The notes below the pieces were generated by a model. It was not told the DNA's origin and searched no databases. It saw only the letters and a list, made by a program, of their open reading frames with translations. Below are positions 1 to 5,719 of a stretch of 11,178 nt of DNA, one piece after another. Each line of letters begins with the position of its first letter. Position 1 is the stretch's first letter. A program made the position numbers and the translations under genes. The DNA comes from Thermoplasmata archaeon. Lineage in GTDB: Archaea > Thermoplasmatota > Thermoplasmata > Lutacidiplasmatales > UBA184. The stretch is taken from contig JASIDM010000177.1 of the NCBI GenBank assembly GCA_030044695.1, positions 1-11,178 on the forward strand, given 5' to 3'.

Positions 1-413
1 CCGTTGCGCGTCTCGAACGGGTAGTCCGCCGCGTAGGCGAAGTAGCCGGTCGCCGAGAGGGTGTCGAGGTGGCCGAGCCGCTCCGCGCCGACCACGAGCG
101 CGGCGTCCGCGAAGCCCCCGGCGACGTGGACGTACGCCTCGTGCAGGGCCGCGCTCGAGGAGGAGCAGGCCGACTCGACGGTGACCGACGGCACCTCCGG
201 GATGCCCAGCCCGGTGTTGATCAGGGGGCCGAGGTGGGCCTGGCGCTCGGTCAGCCCGAAGCAGTTCGCGACGAACGTGTGCCCGATCGCCTTCGGTTCG
301 AGCCCGGCGTCGCGGATCGCCTCCAGCGCCACCCGGGTCGCGGCCTCCCGGGCGCTCTCGGCGAGCTTGCCGTAGCGGTTGGAGGCCGCCCCGACCACCC
401 ACGTCTCGCGCAT
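1..413 (-). CDS. Thiolase (acetyl-CoA acetyltransferase family), N-terminal part
   Basis: The first 137 residues of a thiolase-fold enzyme; the gene continues past the left edge, so its C-terminal half with the His and second Cys of the active site is not visible. The protein starts MRETWVVGAASNRYGKLAES, the usual first strand and helix of the thiolase fold. The nucleophile motif VESACSSSSAAL places the acyl-accepting cysteine at residue 83, followed by the conserved segment ADAALVVGAERL (about 102-113). Thiolases of this type condense two acetyl-CoA to acetoacetyl-CoA, in archaea often as the first step of the mevalonate pathway; that role is inferred from the family. ATG at 413 is the only credible start in the upstream codons. 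A TTAA element about 34 bp upstream, overlapping the stop codon of the next gene, could be part of its promoter. A related SCP2/lipid-transfer type thiolase is also possible. Confidence 0.88.
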   Translation of the reverse strand, partial: MRETWVVGAASNRYGKLAESAREAATRVALEAIRDAGLEPKAIGHTFVANCFGLTERQAHLGPLINTGLGIPEVPSVTVESACSSSSAALHEAYVHVAGGFADAALVVGAERLGHLDTLSATGYFAYAADYPFETRN

Positions 414-447
414 CGCGGTCCTGACGGAGACGACCTCCGCGCGCCGC

Positions 448-744
448 TTAACCTGTCGGGGAAGCGCGGGGCGTGGCGTCCGAAGACGCGTCGACGAGCG
501 GGACCAGGCGCTGGAGGGCTCGACCGGCCTCCTCGGGATCCGGGGTCTTGAACAGGAGCCGACCCGATCGCCCGATCGTCACCTCCGGGGGCAACCGTGC
601 GATCAGCATGACCCGGGCGTCGACCACGTTGACCCCTTCGGACTCCAGGCGCAGACGAAGCTGGTGGAGGTCGAGGCGCTTCGCGGGCTCCGGGATCGCC
701 TCGTAGCCCCCCCCTTGAGCGCAGAGCTTCAGGGCGCGGTACAC
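448..744 (-). CDS. Conserved-looking small protein of unknown function (98 aa)
   Basis: A 98-residue soluble protein that I do not recognise. It starts with GTG at 744 behind a clear Shine-Dalgarno site, GGAGGG at 748-753, only 3 nt before the start, which supports translation. The sequence has basic/hydrophobic helix-like stretches (LHQLRLRLESEG, about 25-36), then a beta-rich part (NVVDARVMLIARLPPEVTIG) and FKTPDPEEAGRALQRLVPL near the C-terminus. The pattern looks like a small alpha/beta domain, with no cysteine pairs beyond a single Cys8. It lies 34 bp upstream of the thiolase on the same strand, so the two may be co-expressed, although a TTAA element in the gap may give the thiolase its own promoter. 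No function can be assigned. Confidence 0.65.
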   Translation of the reverse strand: MYRALKLCAQGGGYEAIPEPAKRLDLHQLRLRLESEGVNVVDARVMLIARLPPEVTIGRSGRLLFKTPDPEEAGRALQRLVPLVDASSDATPRASPTG

Positions 745-747
745 GGT

Positions 748-753
748 CCCTCC
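748..753 (-). promoter_or_regulatory. Shine-Dalgarno site of the 98-aa gene
   Basis: GGAGGG read on the minus strand, 3 nt before a GTG codon. It decides the GTG start at 744, because no ATG lies nearby in frame. Confidence 0.6.
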
Positions 754-868
754 GGAACGCCACCCAGCGGGCGACGGGCCGGAAGGACCGGCGGGCCGTT
801 AAGCGGGCGGGTCGACGGCCCGGATCGCTCGGGGCCGACTCGCGACGCGCCGGCCCGCTCCTCAGGGC

Positions 869-1351
869 CTAGCTGGAGGGCGGAGTGGCCGGGGGCTGCT
901 GGCCGCCCCAGCCGGGAGAGCCCTGCGGACCCCCCATGGCCGGGGCCATCGGCTGGGTGCCCCAGGCCGCCTGCGGCGCGGGGGGCGGGTGCCAGACGAT
1001 CGCCATGATCCCGCCGATCAACGCGAGGATGAAGCCGATGAAGAATCCGCCCGCCGAGCCGAAGAGGCTGATGATGGCGAGCACGACGATGATGACCCCC
1101 CACATCTTCGCCGACTGCGGGCGGGAGCGCAGCATCACCGCGCCGACGATGATGATCAGCCCGAACAGGACCGAGGCGACCGCGAGGCCCAGCAGCAGCG
1201 CTCCGAGCCCGGGAATGAACACGAAGACGACGGCACCGACGGCCGCGTAGAGGGCCGCGAACGCAAGGCCGGCCAGCAGGATGAAGATCCCGCCGATCAA
1301 GCTCAGGACGAATGCCGTGCTCGGGTAGGCCTTAGCCCCTGACGTTGCCAT
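869..1351 (-). CDS. Four-helix membrane protein with Pro/Gly/Gln-rich cytoplasmic-type tail
   Basis: A 160-residue membrane protein. After a short polar N-terminus, four hydrophobic segments follow in about residues 11-36, 42-76 (probably two short or closely spaced helices) and 84-119, the last rich in Gly and Ile. One basic loop, RSRPQSAK, sits between the second and third hydrophobic blocks. The last 40 residues are low-complexity and rich in Pro, Gly, Ala and Gln, with repeated PP and GWGGQQ-like pieces. This layout resembles small uncharacterised DUF4064-like four-helix proteins, but I cannot name a family firmly. The start at ATG 1351 is well supported by a TATA-like element centred 26 bp upstream, which fits a leaderless transcript. 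Function unknown; a membrane-organising or stress-related role would be speculation. Confidence 0.75.
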   Translation of the reverse strand: MATSGAKAYPSTAFVLSLIGGIFILLAGLAFAALYAAVGAVVFVFIPGLGALLLGLAVASVLFGLIIIVGAVMLRSRPQSAKMWGVIIVVLAIISLFGSAGGFFIGFILALIGGIMAIVWHPPPAPQAAWGTQPMAPAMGGPQGSPGWGGQQPPATPPSS

Positions 1352-1374
1352 GCCGAGAGAACCTGACGTCCGGG

Positions 1375-1380
1375 TATATC
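1375..1380 (-). promoter_or_regulatory. TATA-like element of the membrane-protein gene
   Basis: GATATA on the minus strand, centred about 26 bp before the ATG at 1351. In archaea the TATA box lies about 26 bp before the transcription start, so the transcript should begin at or next to the ATG (leaderless). There is no Shine-Dalgarno site before this ATG, which agrees. Confidence 0.6.
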
Positions 1381-1478
1381 AACCCGCGTAACGGCGCGCA
1401 ACCCTGCTCGAGGGAGTCTCCTCGCCCCGGCGGGGTTGTCGGGAGCGGCTCGCGCACGCCGCGTCGTTCCGGCCTGCC

Positions 1479-2105
1479 TCAGAGCACCACGGCCCGGCGG
1501 ACGCAGTCGTCGAGCATCTGATCGACATCGACGCGCTCCTCTTCCCGGAGGATCTGGACGAGATCGCTGCGGGTGGCGGGGCGGTCCGGGACGGCCTGGC
1601 AGCAGACCCCCGGTCGCGTGGAGATCCCGTACGTGCCGATCTCCTTGGCCACCGCCTCGATCTCCGCCTTGTCGAAGCCGATCAGGGGCCGCACGATCGG
1701 CAGACGGACCGCGGCGGTCGCCGAGCGCATGTTGGAGAGCGTCTGGGAGGCGACCTGACCGAGCGCCTCGCCGGTCGCCAGGAACGTGGCGCCTTCCCGT
1801 TCGGCGATCTTCTCGGCGCCCCGCCACATGAAGCGTCGACAGAGGACACAGCCGACGTGCCGGTCGGTCGACCGCATCAGGGTCACCTGCGTCGGCCCGT
1901 GCGGCAGGACGTAGAGGGGGATCGGCTGCTGGTAGCGGGCCCGGAGCAGCTCGAGGTGGTCGAGGATCTTCGCCAGCGGAGAGTCGTCGGTGAACGGTCG
2001 GTTGTCGAGATGGACCGCGAGCAGCTCGTGCCCCTGGCGGAGCAGGTAGTGCATCGCGACCGGCGAGTCGATGCCGCCGCTCATCAGCATCACGCCGCGG
2101 GCCAT
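1479..2105 (-). CDS. thiI: ThiI-type tRNA sulfurtransferase, THUMP-less (PP-loop domain only)
   Basis: A 208-residue protein that matches the ATP-pyrophosphatase (PP-loop) domain of ThiI, the enzyme that activates U8 of tRNA by adenylation and helps make 4-thiouridine. The PP-loop SGGIDSP is at residues 9-15. The ThiI core follows: CVLCRRFM (86-93), TGEALGQVASQTL (111-123), RPLIGFDKAEI (139-149) and IGTYGIS (156-162). Cys86 and Cys89 form a CxxC pair, and Cys168-Cys169 lie near the C-terminus; archaeal ThiI proteins use a CxxC pair plus a distal Cys to hold an Fe-S cluster. The THUMP/NFLD tRNA-binding region and the rhodanese domain of larger ThiI proteins are absent. ATG 2105 is chosen because a TATA element lies 26 bp upstream; the longer reading frame adds 53 unlikely residues across that promoter. 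Confidence 0.87.
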   Translation of the reverse strand: MARGVMLMSGGIDSPVAMHYLLRQGHELLAVHLDNRPFTDDSPLAKILDHLELLRARYQQPIPLYVLPHGPTQVTLMRSTDRHVGCVLCRRFMWRGAEKIAEREGATFLATGEALGQVASQTLSNMRSATAAVRLPIVRPLIGFDKAEIEAVAKEIGTYGISTRPGVCCQAVPDRPATRSDLVQILREEERVDVDQMLDDCVRRAVVL

Positions 2106-2127
2106 CGGTTCGGGCAGCGGGCCCGCG

Positions 2128-2135
2128 CTATATAC
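2128..2135. promoter_or_regulatory. TATA element between thiI and the alpha/beta hydrolase gene
   Basis: CTATATAC is centred 26 bp before the thiI ATG, at the same distance as in the membrane-protein gene. TATATA is self-complementary, so it could also direct transcription to the right. In that direction it would give a leader of roughly 40 nt before the proposed hydrolase start at 2200. Use in both directions is inference. Confidence 0.6.
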
Positions 2136-2199
2136 GACTACGGACCGCGCGGCTCCCGTCCGCCCGAGAGCTGAAGAGCTGCCGGCCCTGCGCGGCGGC

Positions 2200-3006
2200 G
2201 TGAGCGCTCCGGCGGCAAGCCCGCTCGCCCTGTACTGCCGGGACGAGGGTACGGGCCCGGTCATCGGCTTTCTCCACGGCGTCGGTGCCGACCACAGCGT
2301 CTGGAACGCGGTGCTCCCGAAGCTCTCCTCCTCGTTCCGGCTGCTCGCGCCCGACCTCCGGGGGCACGGTCGGTCCCCCGCCCCTCCCGACGGCGACTAC
2401 CGGCCCGAGGCCCTCGAAGCGGACCTGCTGGCGCTGCTCGAGGCCAAGGGGATCCCCGCGCTCCACGTCGTCGGCCTCAGTGCGGGAGCGCAGCTCGCGC
2501 TCCGACTGGGGCTGGATGCCCCCGCGCGGGTCCGGAGCGTGACCCTGATCGGGGGCTCGGTGTACACCGACGGTCACACGAGGGCGATCGCCGAGCGCTG
2601 GGCCGAGACGTACGCCCAGGACGGGCCGGACGCCATGGCCGTCCGGCTCCTGAAGGACCTGTACTACCCGGATTGGATCGAGGCGCACATGGACTTCGCC
2701 GATCGGCTCCGGGAGGAGGTCCCTCGCCGGGACTATCGCGCGGCGTCCCTGTGGGCCCGCGCGACGTCGACGTTCGACGAGCGCGGGCGGATCGCGACCC
2801 TCCGCCCGCCGGCGCTGGTGATCCAAGGCATGGACGACCAGGTCGTCGACGCCTCCCACGGCCGGATCCTCCGGCAGTCGATCCCGGGGGCCAGGATGCG
2901 GATCCTCGCGCAGACCGGGCACATGGTGCCGATCGAGCGACCGGACGAGACCGCCGAGGCGATCGCGCAGTTCGTGCGCGAGGTCGACGCCGAGGCGGGC
3001 CCGTGA
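2200..3006 (+). CDS. Alpha/beta hydrolase
   Basis: A 268-residue alpha/beta-hydrolase-fold enzyme with a complete catalytic set. The oxyanion-hole segment FLHGVGADHSVW is at about 24-35, the strand-turn LLAPDLRGHGRS at 48-59, the nucleophile elbow GLSAG with Ser94, the acid in QGMDDQVVD (Asp213 most likely) and the base in QTGHMVP (His241). The order and spacing fit small esterases, lactonases and 3-oxoadipate enol-lactonase-like proteins; the substrate cannot be read from sequence. The start is uncertain. GTG at 2200 gives a normal N-terminus just before the first strand, while the longer ATG frame from 2071 would run through the TATA element and into thiI. Its stop is followed 39 nt later by the small coiled-coil gene, so the two may share a transcript. 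Confidence 0.85.
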   Translation: MSAPAASPLALYCRDEGTGPVIGFLHGVGADHSVWNAVLPKLSSSFRLLAPDLRGHGRSPAPPDGDYRPEALEADLLALLEAKGIPALHVVGLSAGAQLALRLGLDAPARVRSVTLIGGSVYTDGHTRAIAERWAETYAQDGPDAMAVRLLKDLYYPDWIEAHMDFADRLREEVPRRDYRAASLWARATSTFDERGRIATLRPPALVIQGMDDQVVDASHGRILRQSIPGARMRILAQTGHMVPIERPDETAEAIAQFVREVDAEAGP

Positions 3007-3017
3007 CCGCCGGCACC

Positions 3018-3023
3018 GTTATC
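3018..3023 (+). promoter_or_regulatory. Weak TATA-like element before the coiled-coil gene
   Basis: GTTATC centred about 25 bp before ATG 3045. The spacing fits a leaderless archaeal promoter but the match is weak, and the gene could simply be read through from the hydrolase. Confidence 0.25.
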
Positions 3024-3044
3024 ACGGCGGCCGCCGATGGACTC

Positions 3045-3221
3045 ATGGTGGCGAACGAGACGGACCCGGAGCTGCTGGGGCGGATCGACGAGCTCGAGCG
3101 CGAGGTGCGCCAGCTTCGCGCCAGGGTCGCGGCGCTCGAGCGCCTCGTCGGCAACGCAGGGGAGCATTCCGCCGATCGCGCGGTCGTGCGCGAGAAGGCG
3201 GTCTACGACTGGCAGGGATGA
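3045..3221 (+). CDS. Small coiled-coil protein (58 aa), function unknown
   Basis: A 58-residue protein. Residues about 8-33 form a short coiled coil with heptad spacing of Leu, Ile and Val (ELLGRIDELEREVRQLRARV). A polar C-terminal part follows, ending VVREKAVYDWQG, which has the look of a conserved tail. Frame choice is supported by the ATGA overlap with the Nudix gene and by weak TATA-like GTTATC at 3018-3023, about 25 bp before the ATG. A GTG at 3003, overlapping the hydrolase stop, would add 14 residues and is the alternative start. I do not recognise a named family. Its tight placement between a hydrolase and a CoA-type Nudix enzyme suggests a partner or regulatory peptide, but that is inference. 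Confidence 0.6.
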   Translation: MVANETDPELLGRIDELEREVRQLRARVAALERLVGNAGEHSADRAVVREKAVYDWQG

Positions 3222-3874
3222 GCTCGACCGCCGACGCGACGACCTCGGTCGCCCTGCTGGAGCGGTTCCCGGCGCTCCGACCCCCGATCTCGACCGCCGG
3301 AGCGGCGGTGACGATCGTCCTCCGCGATGGCGCTCGGGACGTCGAGGTCCTGCTGATCCGGCGAGCTAACGACCCGCAGGACCCGGCCTCGGGGGACGTC
3401 GCCCTGCCGGGAGGACGGGTCGATGACCGGGACAGCTCCCTCGCCGCGACCGCCCTGCGGGAGCTCCGCGAGGAGGTCGGGCTCGGGCTCTCGGACCTGG
3501 ACGGGCCTCTACGCTTCGTCGGGGCCACCCCGGCGCGACGGTTCGGGCTCACGGTGGGGGTGTTCGCCGCCGTCCTGGGCTCGAGCGCGACGTCCCCGAG
3601 GATCGGCGATCCCGCGGAGGTCGCCCACGTCTTCTGGCTCCCACGGCCGACCCTGGTCGAGGGCCGGCCGATCACCCTCGACCTCGATCGCGGCCCGCTC
3701 CGCGTGACGGCCTCGGTCCACGATGGCCACGTCGTTTGGGGATTCACGCGACGGGTCCTGCGCGACTTCTTCGGCCTGCCGACCGAGGACCCGCCGATCG
3801 GGGCGGCGTTCCCCGACGTCGTCGGGGCCGCCGAGCCTCCGCCGGCCCCGCCGACCTCGCCCGGGGACGCCTAG
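3218..3874 (+). CDS. Nudix hydrolase, coenzyme A diphosphatase type
   Basis: A 218-residue Nudix enzyme whose start overlaps the previous stop as ATGA, implying translational coupling. The Nudix box spans about residues 66-89 and ends in RELREEVGL (81-89), with Glu82, Glu85 and Glu86 as Mg-binding residues. Just before it, LLIRRAN...SGDVALPGG (45-66) resembles the CoA-diphosphatase signature, in which GxVxFPGG precedes a Nudix box with an extra residue and no Glu at the first Glu position, as here. Such enzymes split CoA or acyl-CoA into 3',5'-ADP and (acyl-)phosphopantetheine. The substrate call is by family resemblance only. The C-terminal 25 residues are Pro/Ala-rich and probably disordered. 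Conversion to another Nudix specificity (ADP-ribose, NADH) cannot be excluded. Confidence 0.82.
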   Translation: MSSTADATTSVALLERFPALRPPISTAGAAVTIVLRDGARDVEVLLIRRANDPQDPASGDVALPGGRVDDRDSSLAATALRELREEVGLGLSDLDGPLRFVGATPARRFGLTVGVFAAVLGSSATSPRIGDPAEVAHVFWLPRPTLVEGRPITLDLDRGPLRVTASVHDGHVVWGFTRRVLRDFFGLPTEDPPIGAAFPDVVGAAEPPPAPPTSPGDA

Positions 3875-3909
3875 GTCAGGACCCCTTCCCGTCGCGAGAT
3901 CGAGCCGGG

Positions 3910-5337
3910 TCAGTTCCCCTCGGCCCGGCCCGGCGGGGCATCGGCTCGCACGGCCGGCAACGGCTCGACCAGGTTCCCGCGGAGCACCAGCGCCACGAAC
4001 ACCGTGGCACCCACGACGAGCCCCAAGCCCTCGCCGACGAGGGGGCTACCGCGCGCGAGGGTCCAGGCCCACGCGATGGCGAGGTCGATCCCGACCAGCC
4101 AGCCCTGGGCCGTCCAGAACCTGCGGTCAAGACGCCCGCCGAGGCCGCCGGACCTCCTCCACGGTTCCCCCCAGGCTGTCCCCCAGAGCACGACGACCGG
4201 GCTCGCGACCGCGGCGGCGGAGAACGGTCCCCCTCCGCGCCCACCGAGGAGAGCGTCGACGGCGACGAACACCGACAGTCCCGACACGACCGAGGTCGTC
4301 GCCACGACGAGGACGGAAGGAAGCCGCTCCAGCCGGGCCGACTCCAGGAGCCAGCCGTCCGGGCGACGCCGCGGGGAACGCCGGACCAGCGCCTGGCGTA
4401 CCGCCACGAGGGCGGGTCCGTAGAACACCGCGAAGACCCAGACGGCCCAGACCGGGTAGTTGATCAGGAGCTGGATGCCCCCGGTATGGGGGCAGAACGC
4501 CGGGCGGTTCGCGAGGAGCGTCGGGCAGAGGACCCGGTCCCCGTTCCAGAGGAAGAACGGGACGACGAAGGCGGCGCTCACACCGGCCGTGACCAGGAAG
4601 TTCCTCCAGTCCCGCCGTACCGCGTAGTACAGGAGAACGAAGACGTTCGCGAACTGCTTGCACCCGAGGGCGATCCACTCGGCCCACTTCGAGCGACGGC
4701 CCTCCACGCCCACGAAGGCCACGGTGAGCAGCACGAGCAGGACGAGGTCGTTGTAGCCGTTCTCGGCGACGATCATCACGTACGGCTGGGCGAGCAGCAC
4801 GGCCGTCGAGAACCGCTTGCGGACGAGGGCGACCAGGACGACCCAGCAGGCGAGCGAGAACCACTTGTAGGGGACGCCCGGGACCTGGAGGAACATCAGC
4901 ACGGGGAGATAGACGTAGTACGACGTCGAGACGAAGTGCCGCCCGTATGCGGCGTAGGCGATCGTCATGGGCGTCGTGTACGGGTCGTGACCGGCGAGGA
5001 GGAAGCCGGCGAACCGCGGGGTGGTGAACCCCTCGTCGGTCAGCCCGTTGCCCCACCCGGTGAGGATCGACAGCACGGCGAACGCGATCCCCGCGACGAC
5101 CAGGAAGGCGAGGAAGCTCGTCCTCGGCGGGACGCCGAGGCGACGCACCATCACCGGGAAGGCGAGGGCGTAGGCCCCGAGCGCGACGATGCCGAACGGC
5201 GTGCTGGGGCCCGGCAGGAGCCACAGGATCGTGATCATGGCGAGGGCGGGCCCTGCTCCGGCGGCCCACCCGGCCGCGTACCGGGGCCAGGGGACGGAGC
5301 CCCCATCCGTGTCCGGGTGCGAGACCGAAGCCGTCAT
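3910..5337 (-). CDS. Multi-pass membrane glycosyltransferase, GT-C/GT87-like
   Basis: A 475-residue integral membrane protein with roughly ten hydrophobic segments. After a short polar N-terminus come helices at about 22-42 and 47-65, then 75-93. The first large loop holds an acidic pair, LTDEG (Asp101-Glu102), followed by GHDPYTT (116-122). An acidic pair in the first loop plus a G-x-DPY motif is typical of GT-C enzymes of the GT87/DUF2029 group, which use polyprenyl-phosphate sugars as donors. YYVYLPVLMFLQVPG and LGCKQFANVFVLLYY match the expected positions of the Y-x-P-L and K-(P/Q) segments of that group. The product would be a glycolipid or cell-surface glycan; the sugar is unknown. ATG 5337 is chosen for its strong Shine-Dalgarno site (GGAGGA, 7 nt spacing). 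It converges on the Nudix gene with a 35-bp gap. Confidence 0.62.
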   Translation of the reverse strand: MTASVSHPDTDGGSVPWPRYAAGWAAGAGPALAMITILWLLPGPSTPFGIVALGAYALAFPVMVRRLGVPPRTSFLAFLVVAGIAFAVLSILTGWGNGLTDEGFTTPRFAGFLLAGHDPYTTPMTIAYAAYGRHFVSTSYYVYLPVLMFLQVPGVPYKWFSLACWVVLVALVRKRFSTAVLLAQPYVMIVAENGYNDLVLLVLLTVAFVGVEGRRSKWAEWIALGCKQFANVFVLLYYAVRRDWRNFLVTAGVSAAFVVPFFLWNGDRVLCPTLLANRPAFCPHTGGIQLLINYPVWAVWVFAVFYGPALVAVRQALVRRSPRRRPDGWLLESARLERLPSVLVVATTSVVSGLSVFVAVDALLGGRGGGPFSAAAVASPVVVLWGTAWGEPWRRSGGLGGRLDRRFWTAQGWLVGIDLAIAWAWTLARGSPLVGEGLGLVVGATVFVALVLRGNLVEPLPAVRADAPPGRAEGN

Positions 5338-5344
5338 GCCCGAG

Positions 5345-5350
5345 TCCTCC
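5345..5350 (-). promoter_or_regulatory. Shine-Dalgarno site of the glycosyltransferase gene
   Basis: GGAGGA on the minus strand, 7 nt before ATG 5337. It decides this start over an in-frame ATG 42 nt further upstream. Confidence 0.65.
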
Positions 5351-5610
5351 GGCGTCCGCCGAGACGAACGCGGTCCCACTCCGGGCCGGAGCTCCTCGTC
5401 ACGCGAGATCTCTCCGGGACCCGCGACCCGGGGGTGGCTAAAACGCGGCTCCCATGGAACCGGGCGCCTCGAAGGGGGGCGGTTCCAGGGCGCCTCGCGC
5501 GTGCCGCCCCGGTTCGATCGCGGTCGCGCGGGCGAGGCGAGGATCGACCGCGCGAGGGGAGGGCCCGGGCCCTTGCCGACCGCGGTCCGCCTTCCGGAAC
5601 GGCGGCACGG

Positions 5611-5617
5611 CTAAGTA
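5611..5617 (+). promoter_or_regulatory. Candidate TATA-like element of the hyf-like operon
   Basis: CTAAGTA is the most AT-rich site upstream of the operon on the plus strand. It would place the transcript start near 5640 and leave a leader of about 80 nt carrying the Shine-Dalgarno site. The palindrome TTCCGGAA sits 12 bp upstream, near where activators or TFB contacts fall. Confidence 0.35.
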
Positions 5618-5708
5618 GGCGCTCGATTCCTGTACGTTCGGCGGAGGCGTCCGCCAGCCGGTCCCCCGGCGAACCGCCCTCGGGCCAATGACGCCTGCTC
5701 CCGGAACC

Positions 5709-5713
5709 AGGAG
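5709..5713 (+). promoter_or_regulatory. Shine-Dalgarno site of hyfC-like gene
   Basis: AGGAG, 6 nt before the ATG at 5720. It supports both this start and a leadered (not leaderless) operon transcript. Confidence 0.6.
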
Positions 5714-5719
5714 TAGGCA

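Larger units (their letters stand above)
5338..5719. other. Divergent intergenic region with promoter-like and palindromic elements
   Basis: No credible gene lies in these 382 bp. On the minus side, CTAAAAC at 5438-5444 (TTTTAG when read toward the glycosyltransferase) could be a TATA element with a leader of about 75 nt. On the plus side, CTAAGTA at 5611-5617 could serve the hyf-like operon with a leader of about 80 nt. Between them are an 8-bp inverted repeat (5455-5462 with 5479-5486 or one base shifted), a 10-bp direct repeat GGGCGCCTCG (5462-5471 and 5488-5497), a 14-bp perfect palindrome at 5560-5573 and the palindrome TTCCGGAA at 5592-5599. In DNA this GC-rich some of these may be chance. 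Confidence 0.55.

Noticed and set aside
1425..1440. Short GC hairpin (CCCC-GGC-GGGG) as terminator of thiI
   Set aside because: Four base pairs with no T-run after it; in DNA this GC-rich such hairpins are expected by chance.
2071..2199. Longer N-terminus of the alpha/beta hydrolase
   Set aside because: It overlaps the start of thiI and the TATA element, and the added residues do not look like part of the fold.
2106..2264. Longer N-terminus of ThiI (53 more residues)
   Set aside because: It would cover the TATA element and has no similarity to THUMP or other ThiI sequence.
5511..5519. GGTTCGATC, a T-loop-like string suggesting a tRNA
   Set aside because: The flanking bases do not pair into a T-stem, and no acceptor, D or anticodon arm can be built around it.
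3736..5691. 651-codon open frame on the plus strand
   Set aside because: It runs antisense to the glycosyltransferase gene and through the intergenic region, and its product is a low-complexity Arg/Glu/Asp/Gly/Pro chain with no fold. It is a shadow caused by high GC at third codon positions.
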